DNA of 64,000 nucleotides, taken from assembly GCA_905147135.1 (NCBI GenBank), contig LR990050.1:1004501-1068500 (forward strand), in the 5' to 3' direction. The notes beneath the pieces are model-generated. The model had not been told where the DNA came from. It searched no databases and saw only the letters and a program-made list of their open reading frames with translations. The DNA comes from Blastobasis lacticolella. Lineage: Eukaryota > Arthropoda > Insecta > Lepidoptera > Blastobasidae. This document shows positions 34,293 through 44,578 of the stretch, piece by piece. The translations under genes and the position numbers were made by a program. Position 1 is the stretch's first letter; the number at the start of each line of letters is the position of its first letter.

Positions 34293-37235
34293 TTAGACTA
34301 ACACCGTCATGATATCCTCAGTTTCGCTATAGTTCAGGTTTGTGAGCCATTTCTCAATACAAATTTTCGCTTTGGCACAAGAGAGATTTGCTATACAGGG
34401 CACTTTTTGACAAATGACATTATAAATATAAGGCAGTAGAAATTTAGGTAATCTTCTGGCAAAAGTAGAGTGAATTTGGGGTACAGGAACTCTATACACT
34501 CTGCGCTTAACTAGATATTCATAATCTGGGGAAGCGAGGGTGATTTTGTGCATAGCAAGTGCTGCTCTCATTATAAACAGTTGTCGCACTCTTAAAACCT
34601 TACAGTCTTTGTACAGTTCGTCGGTAGAGTACCTATACGGTTTTCGTAATACTACTTTCAAGACAGAACGTTGAGCTCTTTCTAGAATGAGCATATTTGT
34701 TTTAGCTGCACCACCCCAAACTCTGATACAGTATGATAGGGCAGTTTGACAAAGAGCTTTGTATACTAATATCAGGGTTTTAACATCCGTTGAATGACGA
34801 AGGCTTTTCATAATATAAATATTTTTACGGACTCGACTTATTACGTTATCTATATGGCTTCTAAAAGATAGACTTTCATCAATTAATACTCCTAGGTATT
34901 TAAGATTAACTTTACGGGTTAGCTGATTACAATTGCAAGATGGTGTTTGGGGAGTTAGTCTACAAGTGTGTAATTTTAAGGACATGGCGACTGGAGGCTG
35001 GGTAGCGCTGGTTTTGTGAAAGGCGATGTATTGTGTTTTGCTTGCATTTAGCGTGAGAAGATTTTTATTTAGCCAGTTATTTGTAGATTTCATGCCATTT
35101 TCAGTTTGGTCTCTAACATGGTCCCAGGAGGAACCACGGAAGAGAATAACAGTGTCGTCAGCATAGCAAATTATTTCAGCACCATTCAACGGAATATCCA
35201 CCAAATCGCTCATGTAAATCAGGAAAAGAGTGGGACCCAAAATACTGCCTTGGGGCACGCCAAAATCTATCGAATAAGTCTCGCTTATGAAGGTTCCGAC
35301 TCTTACACTTTGATTTCTATTTGAAAGGTAATTTCTAAACCAGGCGTTAGCTATTCCTCTGATACCATAAACGTGAAGTTTTTGCAGCAGAATTGGGATC
35401 GAGACAGTATCGAACGCTTTGGTAAGATCGAGGAATACCCCAATACTACAGCAATTGGAGTCCAGTGCACTAGTGATTAAGTCGCTTAACAGCAAAACAG
35501 CATCTTCGGTTGATTTTCCTCGCCTGAATCCAAACTGTCTTGAAGGGATAAGGTTAAATTTTTCAAGATATTGTGAAAGCCTTTTGTTAACTATTTTTTC
35601 CAGTAATTTAGAGAATATTGTGAGTAATGATATCGGACGATAATTGCTTGGAGTATTTTTATCACCTGCCTTGTGGATAAGTGTAATTAAGGCTGTTTTC
35701 CAGATATTAGGGAAAATGCCTGATGATAAACTGAGGTTAAATATATGTACTAAAGGTTTAGTAATTATATTTCTGAGCAATTTTACAAGAACCGGCGTGC
35801 ATTTATCTATTCCAGGAGAACTTTGTGGCTTCAAATCAGATATTAAATTGTTAACTTCGTTTTCATCAGTCGGGGGCAAAAAGAAAGAGTGTGGTACAGA
35901 CTTAGATATGTCAACTGAGGTTGCCAAATCATTTTGTGTACAAGACAGCTTTTGCAAGGTTTCATTTGCTAAATTTTTACCGACATTTACAAAGTAATTA
36001 TTGCACGAGTTAAGCGAGGTTATTGGATTGGGAGTTATTTTAGTAAGTTCAACGGGATAGTTTTTGGTTTTATTGAGATGACATATGTCTTTTATAGTAG
36101 ACCAGAGCTTTTTAGGATCCTTCATATTGGTGGTAAGGACCTGTTTTTCATAATTTGTCTTTAGTTTATGAAGGATTGTATTTAGAAAGTTTCGGTATCT
36201 TTTATAAGTTATTTGTGCTATTTCATTGTGTGGATTTTTCTTGGCCTCTAGATGGAGACGGTCTCTGTTCTTTTGACATTAAATTAAACCGGCTGTGATC
36301 CAGGGTTTTAAATTAAATTTTGTTCGGCTTATTGTATGTTGCTGGGAATTGTTACTAATTGCCGCGTCAATGATACTACTAAAGCGGTTCGCAGCTAGGT
36401 TAGCATCAGTTAATTTTGTAACCACAGACCAGTCGATTAGGCTTAACTCAGTGGCAGCATCCTCATAGTTTATTTTGGTACGTATTTTTTTACGGGTCCT
36501 ATGACTCATAGATAATGACAATCCTAATACACAAATATAATGGTCTGTTATATCCGAAACACACACTAGCCCTCTTGCAACACCTAAAGTTTTTACAAAC
36601 ATATGGTCCAGACAGGCCTCCCGTCGAGTTGGTTTTGTGATGGCGGGTAGCATTTTGTGTTCGTATAACAAATTTAAGTAGTCAGCACATTGAACGTTTT
36701 CGTGGGATGAGCACAAGTCGATATTTAGGTCCCCGCAAAGTATCATTTGTCTTATATTGCTGTTGTCTTGAAGAACTTTGTTTAAAGAAGTGAGAAAATT
36801 GTCTATATTAGTAAAGGAAGGAGACCTGTATATGCCTAAGACTAATAAGTCAGAATTTATGTATATCTCCAGACAATTGCAGTCTTCACAACTAGACTCT
36901 ATGACTCTGCAATTCCACGAATTTTTGACATAAGCTACCACTCCTCCGCTCTTATTTATATATTTATTTGTGTGATATTTATAGTAGCCACATATTTTAG
37001 GTACAATCGAACTTTCAGTTAGCCAACATTCAGTTAATATTATGACATCAAACTTTACATTTGAACGTTTTAATGAAACCAAAAATGACTCAAAATTTTG
37101 TTGTATACTCCTAATGTTAAGTGTAATAACTTTGAAATTATAAATTAATGGTAGAAAATTGCAGCAAGAATCTATGTCCTCCAGTGAGTAGCAGTTTATC
37201 ATTAGGGTATAATCAATATCATTGTTAGTGGTCAT
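34293..37235 (-). pseudogene. LINE ORF2: endonuclease-reverse transcriptase, one premature stop
   Basis: A single 981-codon frame interrupted by one TAA at 36281-36279. The N-terminal part has endonuclease motifs: LNIRSIQQN, ILTECWLTE, LGIYRSP, CGDLNIDL and SDITDHY. The C-terminal part has reverse transcriptase motifs: NYRPISLLTIFSKLLEKIV, QFGFRRGKSTEDAV, GVFLDLTKAFDTV, GVPQGSILGPTLFLIYMSDL, the catalytic CYADD box and YLGVLIDESLSFRSHI. Catalytic Asp residues are kept. The protein would nick the target and copy the element's RNA from the 3' end. The stop lies between the endonuclease and the reverse transcriptase, so full-length protein would need readthrough. Confidence 0.9.
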
Positions 37236-37601
37236 TTTTTTATCATTACAATTAACCCTATCTTAAAACATATTTTATAAAAACTCACTTGGAGAAAAGT
37301 TATTAGAAAAGTTAAAATTAGGTATATCATTAAATTTTCAACAAGATTTAGGTATAAGTTATTAATTAGTTGTTGTGTCGAGGTATGTAGCGCGTCTATG
37401 TGAGTATACAATTTAGTATAGTTGTGCGTTAGTACGTCATACGGTAGTACACTATGTGTGAGTGTGGAGTTGTGAAGTGTAGTGTAGTAGTAATACATGT
37501 CGCAGAGTACGGTGTATCGTGTCAGCCTAAAACAAATTAATATAGACATTAGACATAAGAATATAGGTATATAAACAAGAAAGGAATGATATAACGGTAT
37601 C

Positions 37602-38666
37602 TCAAGATAACACGGCCGGGACGGACGAGTCAGATCTGTTTGGACCAATTTTGGTATCATAATCGGGAGTTGAGTATATCCGTATTGCCGGCTTACCTTC
37701 CGATCGTCGCACGTAAATACATCCATTTCGGATCCAAGTATATCTGAAGTCGTATGATGTAGCTCGCAGTCTTGTGTCTCGAAATAATCGTCGGTTTTCC
37801 TTCGTAAGTCTCTCATTGAAGTAGATTTTTACCGCCTCACCTTCAACTATGTTCTCTGATGTTAAATTGCGCCGCGACTTTGCTGCCTTGATTAACTCAT
37901 CGCGTTTGCGTTTCCTTAATAATTTCACTACGACAGGTCTAGGAGTTATGTTTTCAGTGATTTGAGCACCCTTGCGTACCCGTGATCCTACACGGACAAT
38001 GTCGTCAATGTCAGCGGCAGATAAATCAACTCCAATTTTGTGTGAAACTGATAACATAATGTGGTCCAGATTCTCGTTTTCTGACTCAGGAAGACCCATA
38101 ATTTCCAGCTAATTTTTCATGCAGTCTTGGTCTTTGAAAGCGATCTGTTATTGTAGTTGATGTACTGTGGCTTTAAGGTAGGTGATCTCCAGGTTTGCGT
38201 CTTGAAGTTTAGTAGTATGCTCCTTTAACGTTTCGTGTAAGGTGGAGGATATTGAGGACATCTGGTTTTTTATATCTTGATTTTGAGTTTTGACATCAGC
38301 CACTTCCTGGCGTAAGTTTCTCATTTCCACAAGCAGAGACGAGATATCCAGTCCCTGTTGTTCTTCGTCCTTCACAGGCTTCGACTTGGAAACTACTTGG
38401 GATCGAGTACGGGACTTATTTGCATATTCAGTGGCTTTTACAGGCGGTAATTTTGAGGACCCGGGTGTATTGGAGCTGTCTACCCTGGGTTGTGCCTTAG
38501 TACAGGAGGGGCAGAGCCACTTATCTTTACAATCTTTGCTTAGTTTATTGAAATATTCGGTTTTCATTTTTAAGCAATTTAGGTCATAGGCATTTTTACA
38601 ATTGGAACACATCATATAATGTAGATCCGTGATATTATTTCCGCACGTTGCACAAGGCGAAGCCAT
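37602..38666 (-). pseudogene. LINE ORF1: PHD-like finger, coiled coil, L1-ORF1-like domain; two premature stops
   Basis: One 355-codon frame with TAA at 38150-38148 and TAG at 38111-38109, 13 codons apart. Residues 5-55 carry C-x2-C, C-x2-C and CPSC pairs like a PHD finger, but the usual His after the tyrosine is Asp (YDLNC). Residues about 100-170 are heptad-like (VEMRNLRQEVADVKTQNQDI). After the stops come MGLPESENENLDHIML, DIDDIVRVGS and FNERLTKENRRLF, as in L1/CR1 ORF1 RNA-binding proteins. Its role is to coat the LINE RNA. Both stops fall in the linker before the C-terminal domain. Confidence 0.85.
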
Positions 38667-39060
38667 ATTTACTTACGGAGTATTAGAGCAAACGTATAGT
38701 GCATTCGGCGAACCACAGCAGGCGAGAGCGGGCGGGGGCGACGCGCGGGAAGCGTGCGGCTGCAGGTGAGCGTTGTAGGTATCAGGTGCGTCGCGGCTAG
38801 CGACAGCGGCGGGCGACGGCGGGCCGCGGGACGGGACGCGGGCGGGCGGTCGGTCGCAGTGAATCGCCGGGAAGAGCGCGGCTTTTCCTAGGTCGGCCGT
38901 TGACGAACAGATTTTTAAAATATTTTTGTTTATATCTCTGTAACGAAGGCGATTTTTAAAAACAATTTTCACTGGTTTATAGCTTAACACTTCACCTGAT
39001 GTAAAACACTGAGCGCTGCACGAACTTTTTACATTATTTAAATTATTTTTTTCGGGAGCG

Positions 39061-39930
39061 AACGGAATTCCGTGTATAGTGAACCGCGGCCGGAACCGAA
39101 CCCCGGAATCACCCCGAAATCAATATTAATCAATCGTAACCCCATCATCCAAATCAAATTGATCAGTCTAAAATGGGTATTGGGTAATACTCGTACGAGT
39201 ATAATACAACACTGTTACCTGAATTACAATAGGTAATTTTTTTCAACAAACTAATGGCGTAAAACCCGCCATGTAAACGTTCAGTTTCATGTCTGCGGGG
39301 AGCCCACATCAGGGCGTAGCCGCCTGGCGGTGGTGTGTTGTCGCACACCGTTACATCGGGGTGACCGGTAGGTGCTGTCCAAATTGGCAACAGTCGTCCG
39401 ATCATGGTCGACCATGGTCACACGACCGTTGCCAATTAGCATAGCGCCTTAGGGTTGGCACCTTCTTCACGCCCCCGCGGTCAAGCGAACCCGGTGGAAC
39501 ACCGTTGGGTGAAGCCCGGCGAGCCACGACATAGACGTCTCCAATTTATGTGGAAGTTAGTTCCGCTGGAATCGATCAGATTGATTATTTTGGGCCAAAG
39601 GCGTGAACTCACTGAACTAAAATAACATTTGTCTTCCCCGTGAGAGTGCCCAAGTGCGCCCCTGTCCCGTGAAACAGATTCAATATCGGCGCTTTCTCGA
39701 TCCGGCCGAAATCAAACGTGACAGGAATCCCGAGCGAATTTCAGTTTGCCCTCAATGGGGCTCTGTGCAAAGGTCTCACGCAGACTTCGGGTGTGATGTG
39801 AGTAATATTGACTTTGGAATTGATGTTACATTTTAATTTATATCGAACTTTGCTTTATTAAAGGTCGTAGTTAAGAAAGTAACTTCTCTTACAAGTAACT
39901 TGTTCATGGGCTATTTGGACTTTCCATTTT
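39061..39930. other. No gene recognised
   Basis: Mixed DNA flanking the LINE. Frames of 60-80 codons (39163-39405 minus, 39654-39836 plus) show no domain. Confidence 0.35.
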
Positions 39931-39937
39931 TTACCCA

Positions 39938-40120
39938 GGAGGAAAAAAGAGGGGTGTTAGTTTGGTATCTGTGGCTTTGTGTATCTGTCTGTGGCGTCGT
40001 AGCACCCGAGCGGATATACTGATTTAGATGAGGTTTTCTTTATTTAAAAGCCAGTTTAATCAAGATGGTTTTTAGCTTTGTTTCACTAAAATCGCTTTTG
40101 TAGTTTAGAAAGTATTTGAA
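39938..40120 (+). repeat. Interspersed repeat C
   Basis: 'ggaggaaaaaagaggggtgt', 'gtggcgtcgtagcacccgag', 'aaagccagtttaatcaagat', 'tagctttgtttcactaaaat'. Confidence 0.6.
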
Positions 40121-40555
40121 TCTAAGTAAACTTGATCGAGTACCACATACCTGCCTAGCCGACTTTTTCTGTCGGTTGTTGATTGTGATCTGCTAGAAGT
40201 AGACTTGACTAAAAAGTTAAGCGACATAGGAAATTAGATATTTGATTGAATCAACAAGTAAGTAATCTGATTTTGACTAAAGAAGAAGGCTATCTTTTAG
40301 CTATTATCTTGTTATACACAGACAGTTGGTCTTCATTATTCAAACAGTTTGGCTAACTTGTTGATTTTGATCGATCTTATAATTTTCGAAGTCAATTGCT
40401 TTTTAATAGTCTTAATTTGAAAATTAGACAAATTGCAATAATAAAACCCAAGGTATCGAAATGTTCCATGTTCGCAAATAATTTCAGAACGGTGACACCT
40501 ATTTTTTTTTTGTATACTGACTACTACCAGGTCCAGGTTTGTATGAAAGAAAAAA

Positions 40556-40676
40556 AGGGAAGGTAGATGTAGGGTAGGTGTGGGGTAGTTGTAGGGTAAG
40601 GTAGCGGTATGATAAAGTAGGGGTAGAGTAGGGCAGGGTTAAGTGTAGGGTAAGGGGAAAAATGTTAGGGTAAACC
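40556..40676 (+). repeat. Degenerate GGGTA-rich minisatellite
   Basis: Repeated GGGTA/GGGGTAG/AGGGTAAG units over about 120 bp, G-rich on the plus strand only. Confidence 0.75.
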
Positions 40677-40680
40677 GAGG

Positions 40681-40780
40681 CACATTCAGTGCACGTTTAG
40701 GCGACTGAATGTGTAAACCATAATACAATCTGATCAGGTAATCAGGCTCCCCTGTTAACAGTGACACGGATATCAGATGG
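40681..40780 (+). repeat. SINE-A middle fragment, plus orientation
   Basis: Reverse of the usual minus copies: 'aggcgactgaatgtgtaaac', 'caggctcccctgttaacagt', 'cacggatatcagatgg'. It abuts a reverse SINE-B. Confidence 0.7.
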
Positions 40781-40785
40781 TCAGG

Positions 40786-41210
40786 TCATCATCACAGTCC
40801 ATACCAGTCCACTGGAAGACTTAGGGCCCACGAAAAGGTCATTGTCATAATCTCCACTATTGGTAGGCGAGTTGGAGATCGTAGTGTTATAAATCATTAT
40901 AATAATGGAAAACGCTACTACCCCAGAAATGTTAACATAATGTTTTTAACTATAACGGTTATTATCACACATTTTAAAGCGGGTAGATAAACTTTGGCCG
41001 CTTTATCGCTAACCAACACCGTCCGGCGCATGCAACTGCGTCGAACTATAGGGCTACTCGGCAACAAAAGGACGCGGTAGGAAAACCGGAACATACCCTT
41101 AAAATTGTTAGAAATTTTGTCTCGTAAACATTATTCGCCTTGTACGACACCTACGAGTGTACGGGGTTACGGATTGGTGCCATTCTACTCTGCCGGACAC
41201 CATACGGCCA
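40786..41210 (-). repeat. SINE-B copy split by a MITE-like insertion
   Basis: The SINE-B 3' half at 40786-40924 and 5' half at 41115-41210 ('ccttgtacgacacctacgag', 'ctctgccggacaccatacgg') are separated by 40925-41114, a relative of the palindromic element at 22479-22623 and of 30325-30615. Confidence 0.8.
40925..41114. mobile_element. MITE-like insertion inside SINE-B
   Basis: Contains 'actataacggttattatcac', 'gctaaccaacaccg', 'gcaactgcgtcgaactatag' and 'ggaacataccctta', all shared with 22479-22623 or 30325-30615. About 30 bp of the host SINE are missing at the junction. Confidence 0.7.
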
Positions 41211-41224
41211 GATAGTTGTCGCTC

Positions 41225-41275
41225 TTCAGCAATTACAATTGCCAAATCCTGAATCATGGTCAACGCGGACCCGGC
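41225..41275 (+). repeat. SINE-A fragment, plus orientation
   Basis: 'attacaattgccaaatcctg' then 'aatcatggtcaacgcggacc' corresponds to the SINE-A 3' body. Confidence 0.5.
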
Positions 41276-41439
41276 GAGCACCCAGATGGCCTGGATGACG
41301 GTGGCCGCTTTCCATACGGGGGCACACGGACGGACCGGACAGTAAGACCGGACGGCAAAATAAAAGCACAACCGGAGACAGGTATTGACGCCATGCTGAT
41401 TTTACGCACACACCGTCGCATTCCATTTCCAGGTAACAC

Positions 41440-41660
41440 TTCCAATGCTCCTCATTCCACGCCCGACTCACGATGTCACATAACGTCCGCCATTAATAAC
41501 GCTTCAGACGATTCATTACGAGGCGCAGCGCGAGCGTCGCGGGGCCTAATGAGCCCCGTATGGCGCTGATTCGTTTGTCTAATTGCCGTAGCGATTATAG
41601 GCGTCCGCGCATACAACCGGGCTATAATGACCCGCAAAAAGTGGTGAGGACTAATTGTTT
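41440..41660. promoter_or_regulatory. Candidate conserved non-coding block
   Basis: Low-repeat DNA with ATTA/TAAT cores in GC-rich context ('tccgccattaataacgcttc', 'ggggcctaatgagccccgta', 'gtctaattgccgtagcgatt'), including a 6-bp stem around TAATGA. Function is speculative. Confidence 0.2.
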
Positions 41661-41821
41661 AATGGCTACGTTCCTGGGGATGGTTGAGGGTTAAGGTGAG
41701 GTGGGGGTTAGGGTGTAATGTATGAAGAAACAACGTGTTTCGCGGGTATCTTGGACGTGGACCAAAGATTTTGAGGAGCAAGACTCAATCGAATATAATT
41801 GGTTAAATGGTATAAAACCAC

Positions 41822-42165
41822 TTTTTTTAGACTAGCTAGGCATTAGACCGCCATCGATACGTGTATTACCTGTTACTTTAATCTGTATTGGGTTGTATCT
41901 ATGTAAATAAATATTTTTTATTTATCTCACCTGGTAGTAATTGACTATGCGGCCATGTCAGTCTAGAAACAGCCTGTTCACTGTAGCCTTGAAAACGTCT
42001 AGATTATTACGATCAGGGAACACACTCGCAGGCAACGCGTTCCATTACTTAGCCGTACGCATTACAAAGGTTGAACTAAAGCGGCTCGTGCGAATAGCTG
42101 GAAGATCCACAATATAAGGATGAAGCGCTCGCCCGGATCGCTACTCCCGATGGCAGAATGGGTGC
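41822..42165 (-). mobile_element. Jockey-like LINE C-terminus and 3' tail
   Basis: Minus readings in two frames: HPYIVDLPAIRTSRFSSTFV-like, then WNALPASVFPDRNNLDVFKA-like and TVNRLF. This is the standard LINE C-terminal stretch. One in-frame stop and a frame change make it inactive. Best copy of this family in the window. Confidence 0.7.
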
Positions 42166-42486
42166 CTTATTAAACACTGTAAATATTAACAGAGACATCT
42201 ACATCACAACAAGCATTTGTCTTCGATTCATGATATTCATTTACTCGTTGGTAAATTTCAACGTAACTTACGTAATCGAGGCTTAAGAAGCCTTTAAGAA
42301 GCCATCCAAACACCTTTTGGAGACCTGTACGACAGCTAAGGTGAAGACACGTTTGCCCGCATAAGAGAGTCCGGTAACTGACTGCAGGCATATCCTTCCT
42401 GTAACAACGGAAACCTCCTGGGTGACAATAGTTTTAGGTAGGCGGTAGACTTAATCGTACTAAACCATTACTTTTACGCACTATAT

Positions 42487-42665
42487 TATACAGGCTGTTA
42501 CATAATATATGTATGAAGCCTTGATCTGGATGAAGTGCTAAATGTATGAAAACGATAGGTACAAAAATTCCACGTACGACAGAAATAATTGTACCTATCG
42601 TTTTAATATGTTAACACTCCATCCAGTTCACGGCTTCATACATATATTATGTAACAGCCTGTATA
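42487..42665. mobile_element. Palindromic MITE with nested arms
   Basis: Outer arms TATACAGGCTGTTACATAAT continuing to GAAGCC, matched by the reverse complement at 42632-42665. Inner arms aaaacgataggtacaa and its reverse complement. TA/TATA at both ends fits a TA target duplication. Confidence 0.8.
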
Positions 42666-43289
42666 TTTTCAGGGTATTTAGAGATTATACAACTACAAAA
42701 AAAATACAACAGATATTTACAGAAATTCCTGTACAAAACGAAATCATTCGAACTATCACAATATATTTACAGTTCGTTGATTACAATATTGTACAAATCA
42801 AATATTTTCACATTAAATTATATTTACGTGATAATTTAGAAACTCTCTTTTTTACAGTTTTCATAATAATTATAGAAATTCTCGTACAAAACGAAATAAA
42901 AAAATCTCATTCCGGTCGGCGCTAGGCCACTTCAACGCCTTACAATGTCGACATACTTCAAACATAAAGCCAATATATGTATCTTCTAAACAAGTGCTAC
43001 ATCTTCGACTTCATCGTCGCATCCCATCATGTGAGATGAGGTCAAAAACCCTATTACCAACTTAAAAAAGAACACACAATCTGTAGGGTGTGCTAGCGCG
43101 TCCTAACCGCGAAACCACGAGGTCTGGGAATGTCGAATCTCCGCACGGTAAGCATAAAAGTAAACGATCCGGCTTACGCTTTTCCGGTATCGGCAGGGAG
43201 CGGTACATCGACATTATAAAGCAAGGGAGTAACGCGCATTCGGATGCGGTATCTGGCGGTGGAAATATTTTTGACACCGACGTTGTCAA

Positions 43290-43385
43290 TATTATTAGTT
43301 ACTTTTTTATTCTGCGCAGTGACAAACAAACAGACCGTGATGGTAAGCGTTAACTGACGCCATAACATCTACGATTCATGCATTT
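43290..43385 (+). repeat. Diverged oligo-T-headed repeat
   Basis: 'ttattctgcgcagtgacaaa', 'gaccgtgatggtaagcg', 'cataacatctacgattcatg'. Closest to 17830-17965. Confidence 0.55.
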
Positions 43386-43661
43386 AGGTTTGCGATAAAC
43401 TCAAAAGGACTGAACTGATTTTCATAGGGTGTCAACAATCGATAGAGTGATTCACGAGGTAGAATAATACGGAAAAGAAGTTCCGGCGAGCTAGCTAGTT
43501 ATTTATAATAGACCTATTTCACCTCAAAATCGCGAGTTATTCAGAAATGTTTCCGGTACAAATACGCTTTAATGGACATTTAAGTTCTGGTTTACATAAC
43601 CCATTGGTATTGTATTTTAATTCTTTAAATTTTTGTTATTTACCTGCAACTCGTTATCTTT

Positions 43662-43900
43662 AACCCCCGACTGAAATACAGGGGTGTTATAAGTTTGACG
43701 TGTGTATCTATCTGTGGCCTGTGTGTCTATCCGTCTATCGCTATCTGTAGCATCGTAGTTCCCGAACGGATGGACCGATTTGGATGCGGTTTTCTCTGTT
43801 TGAAAGCCAGTTTTGCTTCATTAAAATCAGCTTTGTTTCATTAAAATCGTTTAATTAGTTTAGTTTAGGTAATTTAATTTTCTCTTAATATTAAAAAATA
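43662..43900 (+). repeat. Interspersed repeat C, best copy
   Basis: 'acccccgactgaaatacagg', 'ggtgttataagtttgacgtg', 'agttcccgaacggatggacc', 'gatttggatgcggttttctc'. A further 3' piece lies at 44270-44326. Confidence 0.65.
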
Positions 43901-44326
43901 CGGGATGTAAAGCAAATCAATTGTGCAAAGTTCACGTTTATTTGTTAAATCTTTTGGTAGGCAGATTTTAGAATTGCGCTTTCCAATAAATTTTTGCACA
44001 ATCCCATTTTGTCTCGAGCTGTAATCTACTTGTAATTGAATCGCAATCGGATTGTGAGATAACTAAAAATAGCGATCTCGAGGCTCTATCCACATGCCCG
44101 CTCCACACGATCGTGGCGCGATGGAAGCCGCGATGCGTACTCTGAGCCCACCGAGCCAATCAGGCCGAATGTTTTCCGCGGCAGTATCGCGCCCCGAGCG
44201 GCCCTTATTTCCTCCACGGTTACCGGGGTCCTACTACGGGAGCTCGCGGGGGTTGAGCGAGTTTAGTGGGGATGGTTCTTGGCTTTGTTTCATTAAAATC
44301 GGGGCAGTAGTTTAGAAAATATTTGA

Positions 44327-44578
44327 GTAGAGCTCGTCTAATCTAAAATGACGCGCCCCACTATCGCATTAACGCACACAAGCAAGTTTAAAATATGGAC
44401 GCAATACATATACCTACAAATGCCGTTGTAATTGGTCATTCAGTTGCCGGTGATATTCAAACGTAGGAGCACGCGTCGTTCATTGGCTCCCACACAGATG
44501 AAGTGTCGTTATCAATATTTGCACTCACACATCGAAATCAACTAACTAAGTAGTGGGGCGCGTCATTTTAGACTAGAC
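44327..44578. mobile_element. TIR element, copy 2
   Basis: Same left TIR and interior as 5547-5823. The right TIR is complete only to 'ttttagactagac'; its outer 9 bp are missing. About 25 bp of the interior are also deleted relative to copy 1. Confidence 0.85.

Larger units (their letters stand above)
33946..39060 (-). mobile_element. Near-complete CR1/Jockey-type LINE with two ORFs
   Basis: Order on the minus strand: GC-rich leader (about 39060-38667), ORF1 (38666-37602), 366-nt spacer, ORF2 with endonuclease and reverse transcriptase (37235-34293), a CA-rich 3' UTR and a 3' end 'ggaaataaagattttta' with ATT repeats at 33946-33970. The ATT-type tail, apurinic-like endonuclease and PHD-like finger in ORF1 fit the CR1 group better than Jockey sensu stricto, whose ORF1 carries CCHC knuckles. 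Only three premature stops and no frameshift were found across both ORFs. The 5' boundary is a guess; no target duplication was identified. Confidence 0.85.

Noticed and set aside
37232..37816. 194-codon minus-strand frame between LINE ORF1 and ORF2
   Set aside because: It overlaps the end of ORF1 in another frame and has no domain; treated as spacer.
38673..38990. 105-codon frame upstream of LINE ORF1
   Set aside because: It lies in the GC-rich 5' leader and is proline/alanine-rich by composition; no evidence of a third LINE protein.
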